DNA from: Borrelia sp. HM
Lineage (GTDB): Bacteria; Spirochaetota; Spirochaetia; Borreliales; Borreliaceae
Length of the DNA: 64,000 bases
NCBI RefSeq assembly: GCF_019669085.1
Contig: NZ_AP024401.1
Coordinates: 806,001-870,000 of the forward strand
Reading direction: 5' to 3'
Every line of letters begins with the position of its first letter. Position 1 is the stretch's first letter. Both the position numbers and the translations under genes were made by a program. Below are positions 25,354 to 35,900 of this stretch, piece after piece. The notes under the pieces are model-generated. The model saw only the letters and a program-made list of their open reading frames with translations, did not search any database and was not told the origin of the DNA.

Positions 25354-27266
25354 GTATTAACAATAATAACTTGAGTAATAATGGCAAATCTAATAATAAA
25401 AATAAAAAAAAGAATTGGATTTTGATTTTTGTTATAATTTTTTTAGTTTTGGCAATATCAATGTCTTATTTCATTCGAGGTGGTAATAGCTATAAAAATG
25501 TGCCTTATAGTACATTTCAAACTTATTTAGATAGTGGATTAATTGAGTCAGCTGTAATCATTGATAAAAGTCAAATTCAGTTTGTTGTAAAGAATTTAAA
25601 TAATTTAGATAAGTCTTATTTTTTTACTAATATACCTTATTTTGATATCAGTTTACTTTCTGAGCTTAAAGATAAAAAGGTTGAGGTAAGTTCTGGCAAA
25701 AGTCAATCTTCTTTAATTAGTGTTATTTTTCAAACTTTGCCATGGATATTATTTTTTATTTTTTTCTTTTTTATCTTTCGTCAAACTCAGGGTGGAGGAG
25801 GGAAGGTATTTTCATTTGGAAAAAGTAATGCTCAAAAGTACGAAGCAGGAAAAAATAAGGTTACCTTTAAAGATGTTGCTGGTCAAGAAGAAGTTAAGCA
25901 AGAACTTAATGAAGTGGTTGAATTTCTTAAGTATCCTAAAAAGTTTGAGAAAATAGGAGCAAGAATCCCAAAAGGTGTTCTCTTAGTTGGATCTCCTGGA
26001 ACAGGAAAGACTTTGCTTGCTAAAGCTGTTGCAGGGGAAGCTGGTGTCAATTTTTTTCATATGTCAGGTTCTGATTTTGTTGAAATGTTTGTGGGAGTTG
26101 GTGCAAGTCGTGTAAGAGACTTATTTGACAATGCAAGAAAAAATGCTCCTTGCATAATTTTTATTGATGAACTTGATGCTGTTGGTAGGAGTCGTGGAGC
26201 TGGTCTTGGTGGTGGTCATGATGAAAGAGAACAAACTCTTAATCAGTTGTTAGTTGAGATGGATGGATTTGGAACATATACCAATGTAATTGTTATGGCA
26301 GCAACAAATAGACCTGACGTTCTTGATTCTGCTTTGCTTAGACCTGGGAGGTTTGATAGACAAGTAACAGTGACTTTGCCTGATATTAAGGAAAGAGAGG
26401 CAATACTAAATATACATGCTAAGAAAACTAAACTTTCACAAAGAATTGATTTAAAAGTAATAGCAAGAGCTACTCCTGGTGTTAGTGGTGCTGATCTTGC
26501 AAATTTAATTAATGAGGGAGCTTTGATTGCAGCAAGGAATAATCAATCTGAAATTCTTATGCGTGATTTAGAAGAAGCTAGGGATAAAATATTAATGGGC
26601 GTTGCCAAGAAATCTATGACAATTACTGATAGACAAAAGTTAGAAACAGCTTATCATGAGGCAGGACATGCTTTACTTCATTATTATCTTGAGTATGCTG
26701 ATCCTTTGCATAAGGTTACTATTATTCCTAGAGGTAGAGCTCTTGGAGTTGCTTTTTCGCTTCCTAAAGAAGATAGGCTTTCAATAAATAAAAATCAGAT
26801 TCTTGATAAGATTAAAATATGTTATGGTGGTTATGCTAGTGAGCAGATTAATTTAGGCTTTACTACAGCGGGTGTACAAAATGATTTAATGCAGGCTACT
26901 AATTTAGCAAAAAAAATGGTTACAGAGTGGGGTATGGGAGAAGATGTAGGCCCAATATTTTTAGTAGATGATGAGGCTCCAATTTTTCTGCCAAAAGAAT
27001 TTTCTAAAGCAAAAGCTTATTCTGAAAATACTGCTGATAGAGTAGACAGAGAAGTTAAAAAAATTCTTGAAGGATGTTTAAAAGAAGCATCAGATATTTT
27101 AATTAAACATAAGGATAAGTTAGTTAAAGTTGCAGAAGCTTTAGTCGCAAGAGAAACTTTGACAGATAATGAAGTAAGAGAACTTTTAGGATTTGATATT
27201 ATTGAAAATGATTATGAAAAAAGTTTAAAAGAGCCTTCTGATGTGGTGGAGATAGAGAATGTGTAA
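25350..27266 (+). CDS. ftsH: FtsH membrane AAA+ zinc metalloprotease
   Basis: 638 residues. A short cytoplasmic tail and first membrane span (about 24-42) precede a periplasmic domain and a second span (about 127-144). The AAA+ module carries Walker A GSPGTGKT near residue 214, Walker [12 protein letters not shown] and SRH GRFDRQV. The M41 protease site is HEAGH near residue 436. It degrades membrane and regulatory proteins. All catalytic motifs are intact. The asparagine/lysine-rich N-terminal stretch is low complexity. Confidence 0.97.
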   Translation: MSINNNNLSNNGKSNNKNKKKNWILIFVIIFLVLAISMSYFIRGGNSYKNVPYSTFQTYLDSGLIESAVIIDKSQIQFVVKNLNNLDKSYFFTNIPYFDISLLSELKDKKVEVSSGKSQSSLISVIFQTLPWILFFIFFFFIFRQTQGGGGKVFSFGKSNAQKYEAGKNKVTFKDVAGQEEVKQELNEVVEFLKYPKKFEKIGARIPKGVLLVGSPGTGKTLLAKAVAGEAGVNFFHMSGSDFVEMFVGVGASRVRDLFDNARKNAPCIIFIDELDAVGRSRGAGLGGGHDEREQTLNQLLVEMDGFGTYTNVIVMAATNRPDVLDSALLRPGRFDRQVTVTLPDIKEREAILNIHAKKTKLSQRIDLKVIARATPGVSGADLANLINEGALIAARNNQSEILMRDLEEARDKILMGVAKKSMTITDRQKLETAYHEAGHALLHYYLEYADPLHKVTIIPRGRALGVAFSLPKEDRLSINKNQILDKIKICYGGYASEQINLGFTTAGVQNDLMQATNLAKKMVTEWGMGEDVGPIFLVDDEAPIFLPKEFSKAKAYSENTADRVDREVKKILEGCLKEASDILIKHKDKLVKVAEALVARETLTDNEVRELLGFDIIENDYEKSLKEPSDVVEIENV

Positions 27267-27288
27267 TTAAAGTTTTTAAGGAGTTTGT

Positions 27289-28776
27289 ATGGTTGTCTTA
27301 AAAATTGTGTTTTTTCTTTTATTTTTAATGAGATTGAATGCTAGTTTAAGGGAATTAGACGAGGATATTTCAAAAATTCTTTTTCTTAAGGCTAAAAACA
27401 TTTATGGTAGTACTATATCTTATAAAGGACTTGATGTAATTTATAGTTCTCTTGAGTTTAATGTAATAAATTCGGATTCTCTTTATGAACTTTCATTAAA
27501 AGATTGTATTCCCGTTCTAGATAGAATTTATCTTTTGAGATTTGCAATAGATATTGGAAATCTCACATTTGTTAAGTCTAGAGATTTATATTACCATTAT
27601 TTTTCATTAATTTTAAGTCAAAATGATGATATCAATAAAAATAGAGAAATTATTGAGCTTTATGATAAATTGGACAATGATTTACAAAATGATAAAGATT
27701 TAATTTACATGCGACTTGAAGCTTCCAGTAAGCTTGGGGATTTTAAAGGAAATTTTAATAAGGTTTTGGAAAATTCCTTTGCTATGTATATTGATGATTT
27801 AAGATTTTTTAAATGGTTTTTAAAGGAAGATAAATGTTTTCCCAGTCTTTTTCATGAAGTTAAATTCAAAGAAGATTCTTTTTTTAAAAGTAATAATATC
27901 GATTTTATCTTTAAAAATACAGTATTAGACGAACCCAATACCATTGCTCTATTTACCCTCTTAAAGAATAAGAGCAAAAAATTAAATGGTGTTCAAAGTA
28001 TTTATTTATTAAAGTATAAGCTATTAACTCCTGATGAAGCTTATATGTTTTTTAAAGAAGATCCTCCCAAAATAATAAGTGAGTATAAAATGTTTTATGA
28101 TCTTTTAGGAGATCCTGTTATAAAAGATGATTTTTTAAATCATTATAAGAATTTATCTGGCATATATTTTATAGATAATGAAGAGAATGTTGCCATTTTT
28201 AAGAATGGTGTTTTTGTAAGTTTTTTTTCAAAAATGGTGAATTGCTCCATGGATCTAAATTTGGATGAGAAGTATTTTCATAAAGTTTATTTTAAAGATA
28301 AGGCCCCTGTTTATTATGAAAATAGTTCCCTTAATTATAAAGTTAATTATTCTATTTATCCTTATGTTAGTATGATTGAAGTTGATAGTCCAGATAAGAA
28401 GTATATCTATACTTTTTCTAGACACTCTTTTAAATATGAAATTTTTGATAGCTTTAATTGTAATTTTGATTATGTGGGTCTTAATGAATTTGTAGTAGCT
28501 AATGTTCCAGAGATTTTTCTTTTTAGTCATCTAAATTTGAATCCTAATCAAGTTTCTTTTTTAGATATTAAGAAAAGTTTAGTAGATAAACAAACTTTGG
28601 ACAATTCTGGTGTTATTGAGATTAAGAATTATTCTCTTGGAAATTTGGTATCGGTTTATAAAAAAATTAATGGTTCTAAAAAATTCAATTATGTTGAAAT
28701 TTATGATAAAGGAGTTTTAAAAGCTAAAAAAGTTATTTTAGATGATAGTATTGATGTCTATCATAATGTTGATTAG
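27289..28776 (+). CDS. secreted protein of unknown function
   Basis: 495 residues. I do not recognise a family. An N-terminal hydrophobic signal (about residues 4-18, LKIVFFLLFLMRLNAS) suggests export to the periplasm; there is no lipobox cysteine. The first 250 residues look helical and may hold TPR-like repeats (LSLKDCIPVLDRIYLLRF, DLIYMRLEASSKLGDF). The C-terminal half is beta-rich with many aromatic residues. AAGGAG precedes the ATG. It lies 22 bases after ftsH and 16 before the HtrA-like lipoprotein, so the three may be linked in envelope protein quality control, by context only. Confidence 0.65.
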   Translation: MVVLKIVFFLLFLMRLNASLRELDEDISKILFLKAKNIYGSTISYKGLDVIYSSLEFNVINSDSLYELSLKDCIPVLDRIYLLRFAIDIGNLTFVKSRDLYYHYFSLILSQNDDINKNREIIELYDKLDNDLQNDKDLIYMRLEASSKLGDFKGNFNKVLENSFAMYIDDLRFFKWFLKEDKCFPSLFHEVKFKEDSFFKSNNIDFIFKNTVLDEPNTIALFTLLKNKSKKLNGVQSIYLLKYKLLTPDEAYMFFKEDPPKIISEYKMFYDLLGDPVIKDDFLNHYKNLSGIYFIDNEENVAIFKNGVFVSFFSKMVNCSMDLNLDEKYFHKVYFKDKAPVYYENSSLNYKVNYSIYPYVSMIEVDSPDKKYIYTFSRHSFKYEIFDSFNCNFDYVGLNEFVVANVPEIFLFSHLNLNPNQVSFLDIKKSLVDKQTLDNSGVIEIKNYSLGNLVSVYKKINGSKKFNYVEIYDKGVLKAKKVILDDSIDVYHNVD

Positions 28777-28792
28777 CTTTTAAGAGTGATTA

Positions 28793-30430
28793 ATGCATAA
28801 AAGAATTTTTATTATCTTAATTTTAATTATTTCATGCAGAACAATAAAAGACATAGACTATAAGCCAATTTATTACATTCCATCTGAAGAGATAAAAAAA
28901 CATATTGATGATAATAATTTTGAAATCGCTCTTTCCATTTTTTATAGCATTAAGAATAATGGATTTGAAATGGAACAAGGTATTTTAAAATTGAGAGATA
29001 AAGCTTTATCTAGGCTCAAAGAGGAATATGTTAAATTTTATAAAGAAAAAGATTATGAAAAAGCAATCTCTAAGTTTGAGACTTTGAATTTGTTTGGCGT
29101 CTCACTTAATGAAAGTAAAGAACAATTAATTTTAAAGTGTCTTGAGAGTGTGAAAAGTAAAGATCAAATGCTTGCGGATTTTTTTGCAAAATATTATCTA
29201 CTTGATGATACTTTTAATTCTTTTGAAAATTTTATTTTGAAACAAAAATCTCCTTCAAGAAATATTTTGCTTGATACATCCGTTTTAACAGTTTGGGTAG
29301 ATATGGGCACTAAAGTTTCAGGTGGATATATGATACCAAATGTTGCTTTAGGTTCTGCTTTTGTTATTGATAGTTCAAAGGGGTATGCTTTAACTAATTA
29401 TCATGTAATTAGTTCTCAAGTTGATAAGGAGTATAATGGAGTTTCAAATCTTTATGTTAGACATCCAAGAGGCAAAGGTGAAAAACTTCCTGCAAAAGTA
29501 ATTTCTTACTCAAAAGAAATGGATCTTGCCTTAATTGAAGTTCCTTTCAAATTAGAACATCAATTTAATTTAAGTTATTCTGTCAATATTAATATTGGAG
29601 ATAGAATTTATGCAATGGGATCTCCTATGGGGCTTGAGAAGAGCATTACTTCTGGAATAATTTCTGGCAAGAATAGAAATTTATTATCTGTTGGTGATTC
29701 TTATCAAATTGATGCTGCAATTAGTCCAGGGAATTCTGGTGGACCTGTAATAAATGAAAAAGGCAAATTTGTTGGAATTTCATTTGCTGGAATTTTACAT
29801 GCACCAGGTCTTAATTTTGTTATACCTTCAAAGTGGGTTTTAAAAGTTTTGCCATTTATGTATGGTGGTGGAAGTTTAATAAATAAGTGGTTGGGGTTTA
29901 CTTGTTCTGAGAGCTTAAAAAATTTGGAAATATCATATGTTGCTCCTAACACCTCTGCAGATATTGGTGGTCTTAGGATTGGAGATTATATTTTAAGTGT
30001 TAATTCTTTGCAGTTTAATAGCTTAAGTGATCTTCAATACTATATTTTACAAAGAAAGTCTATGGTGAAAATTAAATATATGCGAGATAATAAGGAATAT
30101 GAAGGTTATTTTTATCCTCAAAACAGGCCGGAAAATATTATTGAAAATATTGTAAAAAATGATTCTTTTAAAAATTTTTTGGGAGCTTTTTTGGGTTTAA
30201 AGTTAAATTTGATTTCCGATAAAGAATATCGAGTGTCAAAAGTATTTACAAATGGTCTTGGAAACGATCTGAATTTCAGGGCAAATGATGAAATTTTTGT
30301 TTATGATTTTCAATGGGTTAAGAATAAGAAGATATTTGTTGTATTGCTTTATGTTAAAAGACTATTTTCAGGATATTTAGGAACTCCATTACAGCTTGTT
30401 ATTCCATTTGATTCTATTGTATTTGTATAA
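28793..30430 (+). CDS. HtrA/DegP-like trypsin-fold serine protease lipoprotein with PDZ domain
   Basis: 545 residues. The signal peptide ends in a lipobox with Cys15 (ILIIS-C), so it should be membrane anchored on the periplasmic side or exported further. Residues 30-150 are helical and TPR-like. The trypsin domain has an intact triad: His204 (TNYHVIS), Asp244 (MDLALIE) and Ser315 (SPGNSGGPV). A PDZ domain follows at about 365-440 (GGLRIGDYILSVNSLQF), then a second PDZ-like region to the end. Borrelia's known HtrA is encoded elsewhere, so this is a second, differently built member. Confidence 0.88.
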   Translation: MHKRIFIILILIISCRTIKDIDYKPIYYIPSEEIKKHIDDNNFEIALSIFYSIKNNGFEMEQGILKLRDKALSRLKEEYVKFYKEKDYEKAISKFETLNLFGVSLNESKEQLILKCLESVKSKDQMLADFFAKYYLLDDTFNSFENFILKQKSPSRNILLDTSVLTVWVDMGTKVSGGYMIPNVALGSAFVIDSSKGYALTNYHVISSQVDKEYNGVSNLYVRHPRGKGEKLPAKVISYSKEMDLALIEVPFKLEHQFNLSYSVNINIGDRIYAMGSPMGLEKSITSGIISGKNRNLLSVGDSYQIDAAISPGNSGGPVINEKGKFVGISFAGILHAPGLNFVIPSKWVLKVLPFMYGGGSLINKWLGFTCSESLKNLEISYVAPNTSADIGGLRIGDYILSVNSLQFNSLSDLQYYILQRKSMVKIKYMRDNKEYEGYFYPQNRPENIIENIVKNDSFKNFLGAFLGLKLNLISDKEYRVSKVFTNGLGNDLNFRANDEIFVYDFQWVKNKKIFVVLLYVKRLFSGYLGTPLQLVIPFDSIVFV

Positions 30431-30460
30431 AAAATTTTAATTTGTTTTGAGGTTGATTTT

Positions 30461-31570
30461 ATGGGCTTTTATTTAAATTTAGTTAGTGGAGAGACTAAAT
30501 CCAATCCCAATGATATTGTGTCTATTAGTCATTTTGACTTTAAAAATAATTTAAATTTAATGCTTATAATTGGTCCTATGGGTAGTGGCAAGACAGAGTA
30601 TGCTGCTAAAATTTATAAAGATTCTCTTATTATTAAGAATAAATCTCTTAAAGTTTTATCATCTGTTACTAAGGGTTTAAGAAATAGAGCTAATGTATTT
30701 TTTATTAGAAATGTTCTTGATAAGAAAAGATTTAAAGATTATCCTGAAAATGTTATTCCATATAGGGGTGGTCTGCATGATAAAATTGATGGAGTTGATT
30801 TTGCTTGTAGTTCTTTTGATGTAGATAAATTGATAGATAATAATCCTGAATATGGAACATTTATTATTGATGAGACTTGTTTTTATGATGAACGTTTGGT
30901 TTTTATCTTAAATAAAATTGCATTAGATTCAAACGTATTATTTATACTTCCTACCTTGCTTTATAACTTTAGGAAAGAAATATTTAATAATACTGCTAGG
31001 CTTTTAATAGAGTATGCAGATAAAATTTGTCGTATTGGTGCTTATTGTGAACATGTTGATTGTATGGATGAGTCTTTTTTGACATATAGGTATTATTTTC
31101 ATGGAGGAAAGGAAATAGCTGCACCTTATTTTGATCCTTTGTTGATTGTTGGTGGTGATGAAATTGTTGAATCTGCTATTTACCCCAATTATGCTACAAG
31201 ATGTTCTAAACATCATTATCTTGTTGGTAGGGAATATTTTTTTACTATTCTTAAACCTTTTGCATTATTATATTCCCAAGGTGATAAAAAAATTTTTGAA
31301 AAGGAGATTTTGGATTTAAGCAGTAATGTGATAAGTTCAAATTTTAAAAATTCTCTTTTAATTGAATCTAGAGGAAGATATGATGATATTGCAGTTTTGG
31401 AAGATTTATTAGAATTGCCCTTTTTAGCAGAGAGAGCTTTAATTACACTTTCATTAGAATATAATATCCTTAGTAAAGGAGATTTTAAAAAACTTATCGA
31501 TAAATTTTCTCTTAGTAAGGATTATATTAACAAAGTAGTTGTTTCAAGAGGAAATGAATGGAATTTTTAA
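30461..31570 (+). CDS. tdk: thymidine kinase (TK1 type) with long C-terminal extension
   Basis: 369 residues against about 190-200 for the family. P-loop GPMGSGKT at 38-45, Walker B and catalytic Glu in IIDE (135-138), zinc-type residues C196, C201, C248 and H251, and the lasso-like stretch VGGDEIVESAIYPNYATRCSKHHY all support TK1. About 110 residues after 258 form an extra helical region of unknown role. It would phosphorylate thymidine to dTMP, the substrate of Tmk encoded 700 bases away. The wider C196-C201 spacing is unusual, so specificity is not certain. Confidence 0.8.
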   Translation: MGFYLNLVSGETKSNPNDIVSISHFDFKNNLNLMLIIGPMGSGKTEYAAKIYKDSLIIKNKSLKVLSSVTKGLRNRANVFFIRNVLDKKRFKDYPENVIPYRGGLHDKIDGVDFACSSFDVDKLIDNNPEYGTFIIDETCFYDERLVFILNKIALDSNVLFILPTLLYNFRKEIFNNTARLLIEYADKICRIGAYCEHVDCMDESFLTYRYYFHGGKEIAAPYFDPLLIVGGDEIVESAIYPNYATRCSKHHYLVGREYFFTILKPFALLYSQGDKKIFEKEILDLSSNVISSNFKNSLLIESRGRYDDIAVLEDLLELPFLAERALITLSLEYNILSKGDFKKLIDKFSLSKDYINKVVVSRGNEWNF

Positions 31571-31576
31571 AGGATC

Positions 31577-32197
31577 TTAATAATAGTTTGGTTTGTTCTT
31601 AAAAAATTCTTTTGTTTTTTCAATACGCACTAATTCTTTTTTAATTATGTCATAATAGTTAAGTTCTTTCATTTCTATCTTATGATATTCATCTTCCCAA
31701 TTTGTTATTCCATCGCTTTGAATTTTAGTGAATTTATAATTTTTGTTAATTTGATTGTGATATTTTAAAGCTTCTGTGTAATAATTGGCAGCTATTTTAT
31801 AAAAATTTGTCGCTTTATTTAAGTTTTTAATAATTCCATTCTTTTTTGGAGTTTTATAAAAATATGTGTGTCTTGTATCAAATAGATCACCTAAATATAG
31901 ATGTTGTTTAACAAGAAGCAGATTTATATGCATTTTAAAGAGAAGCTTATATTTGTCCCATTCTTCTCTTGTTTCTACTTTTGATAAAGAGTAATTTGGG
32001 TTTCCAAATGGATATTTTAATGCATTTTTTAAGAAAAATATATTTCTTTTAAAATTGCTAGGTTCTCTTTTCATTTGTTCATTAAAAATTACATACCATT
32101 GCTCAGCATAAAAAAATTTTGATGATGCATTTGTATTGGTTATGAATATGATTGCAAATATTATTATACATAATGTAAAAATACTTTTATTAGACAT
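31577..32197 (-). CDS. secreted protein of unknown function
   Basis: 206 residues, not recognised. An N-terminal hydrophobic segment (about 7-24, ending near NASS) looks like a cleavable signal or anchor. The rest is charged, helical and Tyr/Lys-rich (YFYKTPKKNGIIKNLNKATNFYKIAANYYTEAL shows a TPR-like helical pair near residues 110-150). It lies 39 bases downstream of tmk on the same strand and is convergent with tdk, 6 bases apart. Confidence 0.65.
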   Translation of the reverse strand: MSNKSIFTLCIIIFAIIFITNTNASSKFFYAEQWYVIFNEQMKREPSNFKRNIFFLKNALKYPFGNPNYSLSKVETREEWDKYKLLFKMHINLLLVKQHLYLGDLFDTRHTYFYKTPKKNGIIKNLNKATNFYKIAANYYTEALKYHNQINKNYKFTKIQSDGITNWEDEYHKIEMKELNYYDIIKKELVRIEKTKEFFKNKPNYY

Positions 32198-32236
32198 ACT
32201 TTAAAACCTTGCCTTTATTTTGATTATTTGATTATA

Positions 32237-32854
32237 TTAAAATTTTATTAGATCAAAAATTTTTCTTGTATTTATTTCTAAATCTTCTTTATTTGAATTT
32301 TCAATGTATACTACGTCAATTAAGCTATCAAATATTTTAAGTATTTTCATATACTTAAAATTAGTTTCTTTGAGTATTGATGCTTCAAGTTCAAAAATGT
32401 CAGTTTGTGTTCTATTTTGTTGAATGCGTTTATATGCAATATTGGGATCCGTTTTTATGAAAAAAAGTTTTTCAGGGAGTGGAAAATCTTTATTTAGTTT
32501 ATATCCCAATTTTCCTTGGTATGCTATAGAGGAAAATAAGTATCTGTCAGTTATTACTTTTGTTTTGCCTTTATTTAATATTTTTATTATTCCATTTTTG
32601 GTATTATATAAGTGTTCATATCTGTCTGCTACATATAAGTGTGCAAGCGATGCTTTTTTTAGAGGATTTTTGAAATTAGTCAGTTGCTGTCTTATAAATT
32701 CTCCAATTACTCCTTGTGAAGGTTCTTTGGTAAAATGGTATTTGAGTTTGTTGTTGTTACAAAGTGTTTGTAGTCTTTGAATTATACTTGTTTTGCCGCT
32801 TCCATCTATTCCTTCTATGCAATAAAAGTTTTTTAGAATCTTATTCACATTCAC
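32237..32854 (-). CDS. tmk: thymidylate kinase
   Basis: 205 residues: dTMP + ATP gives dTDP. P-loop GIDGSGKTS near residues 15-23, the DR(Y/H) motif ITDRYLFSSIAYQG, and the LID-region FELEASILKE. The GTG start at 32854 follows AGGGGA by eight bases. With tdk nearby this completes thymidine salvage to dTDP. It is divergent from tamB with only 61 bases between. Confidence 0.93.
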   Translation of the reverse strand: MNVNKILKNFYCIEGIDGSGKTSIIQRLQTLCNNNKLKYHFTKEPSQGVIGEFIRQQLTNFKNPLKKASLAHLYVADRYEHLYNTKNGIIKILNKGKTKVITDRYLFSSIAYQGKLGYKLNKDFPLPEKLFFIKTDPNIAYKRIQQNRTQTDIFELEASILKETNFKYMKILKIFDSLIDVVYIENSNKEDLEINTRKIFDLIKF

Positions 32855-32915
32855 AAAAATTTTCCCCTTATATACTTATTAAGTATTATATATAATAGTA
32901 TATATACGTAAATAT

Positions 32916-35900
32916 ATGAATTTGTTTTTTATAAGAAATAAGATAGCTTTATCTTTTGTTTTTTCAGTTTTGATTTTTATATCAATTTTTATAGTTTTTA
33001 TTTTATTTATTCAGGTCCAAGTTTATTCTGCAAGATCTTTTATTATAAATTATCTTGAATTGAAATCGGGATTTAAAATCAAATATGAAAGAATTGCTCC
33101 TTATTTCTTGTCTTCAATTAAGATAGATAATTTAGAGTTAAGTTTAAATGAACAAGATAAGATATTGATGAATACTGTTAAGGTGAATTTGGATTTATTT
33201 AAACTCTTGTTAGGAGATAAAAATATTATTTTAGATATTTTTGTAAGGGGTAGCACCTTAAATTTGGATTTAGATGATTTGTTCCTTAATGCTCAGAATT
33301 TTAATTCTAATAGATTAGATTTGGGTGAAAATAGTATTAGTTATTCAATACTTAATAAAATTTTTGGCGGATTTGGCAGTCTTCATGTTTATTTAGAAGA
33401 TATTAAAGTTTATCTTAAATTAAATTATGATAAATTTTTAAGATTTCAGATTAAGAATTTATCATTAAAGACTATTGATGATGATTTTTTATTTAATTTT
33501 GTTGTTGATTATAGTCCTATTTCAAGTATAAGTTCGAATATTAGTACCAAGGACATTCCTGATTCTACTTTTTATTTTGAAGGTAAGTTTAAAAAGGATC
33601 TTAAAGATGGATATATTAATTTTAATTTTTTAAAATTGCATACTGGTTATTTTACTTTGCTTAAGCAGGGATTTCAAATAAATTATTCAAAAGGAAATAT
33701 TGAAATTTTTAATGTAAGAGAAAATTTAGATTTTAACTTAAGATATGATTTTAATAAAAATTTTTTAAGATTAGAAGCTTTATTTTTTAATGTAAATCTT
33801 TTAAATTGGATAAAACTTAATGATAATTTGAGTGCTTATAACAGTTATCTTGATACAAGTTTAAATGGTCAATTAGCATTTTCTTATGATTTTAAAGATA
33901 AAGATTTGCGGTATGCATTATTATTAGATTCATCTCCAAAAGTTGATATGAAAGACAAGGAGATCCAGGGAATAAGAGTACAGATCAAAGGTAATGAAAA
34001 AGTTGCAGATATACAAAATGTTTTCATAAAACTTAAGCGAGGATTTATTGGTTATAAAGGTTTTTATTCATGGACAGATTTAGTACCAATAGGAAGGCTT
34101 GATTTTAAATCCGCAAAGATTTTTAGTTTTAAAGATATTAATGGATATTTAGATTTTAGTAATAAAAACAAATACTTTGTGGTAAAGTCTGATAATTTTA
34201 GGATTGGTAGGCTTAAAGTTCAAAATTTAAATATGAAAACGGGTTTTTCTAAAGATAAGATTCATGTTGATTATTTGTTAGACTTTATTAATAATAAGTC
34301 TAAAATTTTGTTAAAGGGTGATTTTAACAAACAAAATTTTAATCTTAATCTGGGTGTTAAAGACTTTCCTATGCTTTTTTTAAAGGATGTTTTACCAAAA
34401 TCATTCATTACTAATATTATCCCAGAATCTTTTTTGTCAGGTAAGTATTTGAATTTGACTTCAGATTTTAATGTAAATACTTTTGATTATGTTAAGAGTA
34501 AATTGAATAATCTTAATTTTACTATTTCATCAAAATTAGATAATTTTAGTTTAGTTTTTGATGCTGATGGAGCGAATGATGTTTATAAGGTTAATTATTT
34601 TAATTATAGTAATTCAAATTATAATGTAAATTCTAGTTTTTTTGTACATTTATTTGAAGAAAGTTTGAAGATAAATACTAAGCTTAATTATTTAAATAGG
34701 AATTATCCTTTGTATTTTGAGTGGAATTTTAAAGATAGATATGTTAACTTTGAAATTACACCTAAGGCACGAGCAAGTCTAAATTATACTGATTCATTAA
34801 TAGTGTATTTTTTAAATGTTAAGAATTTTCATTTTTATAATGGAAATTATGAGCTTTTATTTAATATTAATTCTTATGGAAATTATCAAAAAGTTAATAA
34901 TGATTTAAATGTTACCCTTACTGAGTTTAGATTAGATAGACTTTCAGATAATCCTTCTTATAATTTTAATTTTAGCTTTGAAGGTTTATATGAGCATAAA
35001 AAAATTAGTCTTTCAAATATTAAATTTGTAAATAGTATTTCAAATTTACAAGGGCAAGGAAATTTTAATTTGAATGATAGACTTGATGGTAATTTGAATT
35101 TGTTTTCAAATTTGAATACAGAGCGTTATTTTTTTGGCGTTGACTCTAATGAAAATAGCAGTTATTTTGTTGTTAGATTTCATGGATTAGATTTTAATAA
35201 TTTCAAATTCTTGTCTTTCTTAAATGGAAAACTTAATGGTCATTTTATTTTTATCTTGGATTTTAAAGAGAATAATTTATTTAATTATTCTCTTAGTGCT
35301 TCTCTTGAAACAGATGGTCTTTCTTTGGCAGGTATTCCTACATATTGTTCTTTAAATTTAGGCTTAATTGAGAATAATTTGAATATTTATAACATAAAGG
35401 CTATTCAGAATAAAAGAGAAATTCTCACAGGTAATTTTAGATATGATATTAAGAATTATATTGGAGTTTCAAATTTAAATTTCAGTAGCAAACTTTTCTC
35501 TTCAAGTGTGAATATAAATTTTCAGCAATTTGAAGATAAATTAGAGGAAGAATTTGGTATTTTAAAGAAGAAAACTGATGGAGAAGTTGCTTTTAGAGCC
35601 TTAAGATATAAAGGTAACGATCTCTCTGATCTTACAATTGAATTTAAAAATAATTTTGAAAGGTTTATCATGTCATCAGTTGAGTACGATCTTGTTAAGT
35701 GTTTGTATGAATATGAGAGCGGTAATTTTAATTTTAGATTATATGATTATTTACCCCTTAGTTTTGATGCATCAGGTAGCATTTTGGGGAATAAAATTAA
35801 TAGTAGTATTCAAGATATTAAATTTGATTCGAATTTAATATCAAAAGATTTGTTAGGTTCACAAACCCTTTTTGATTTTAAAAAATATTTTATTCTTTAT

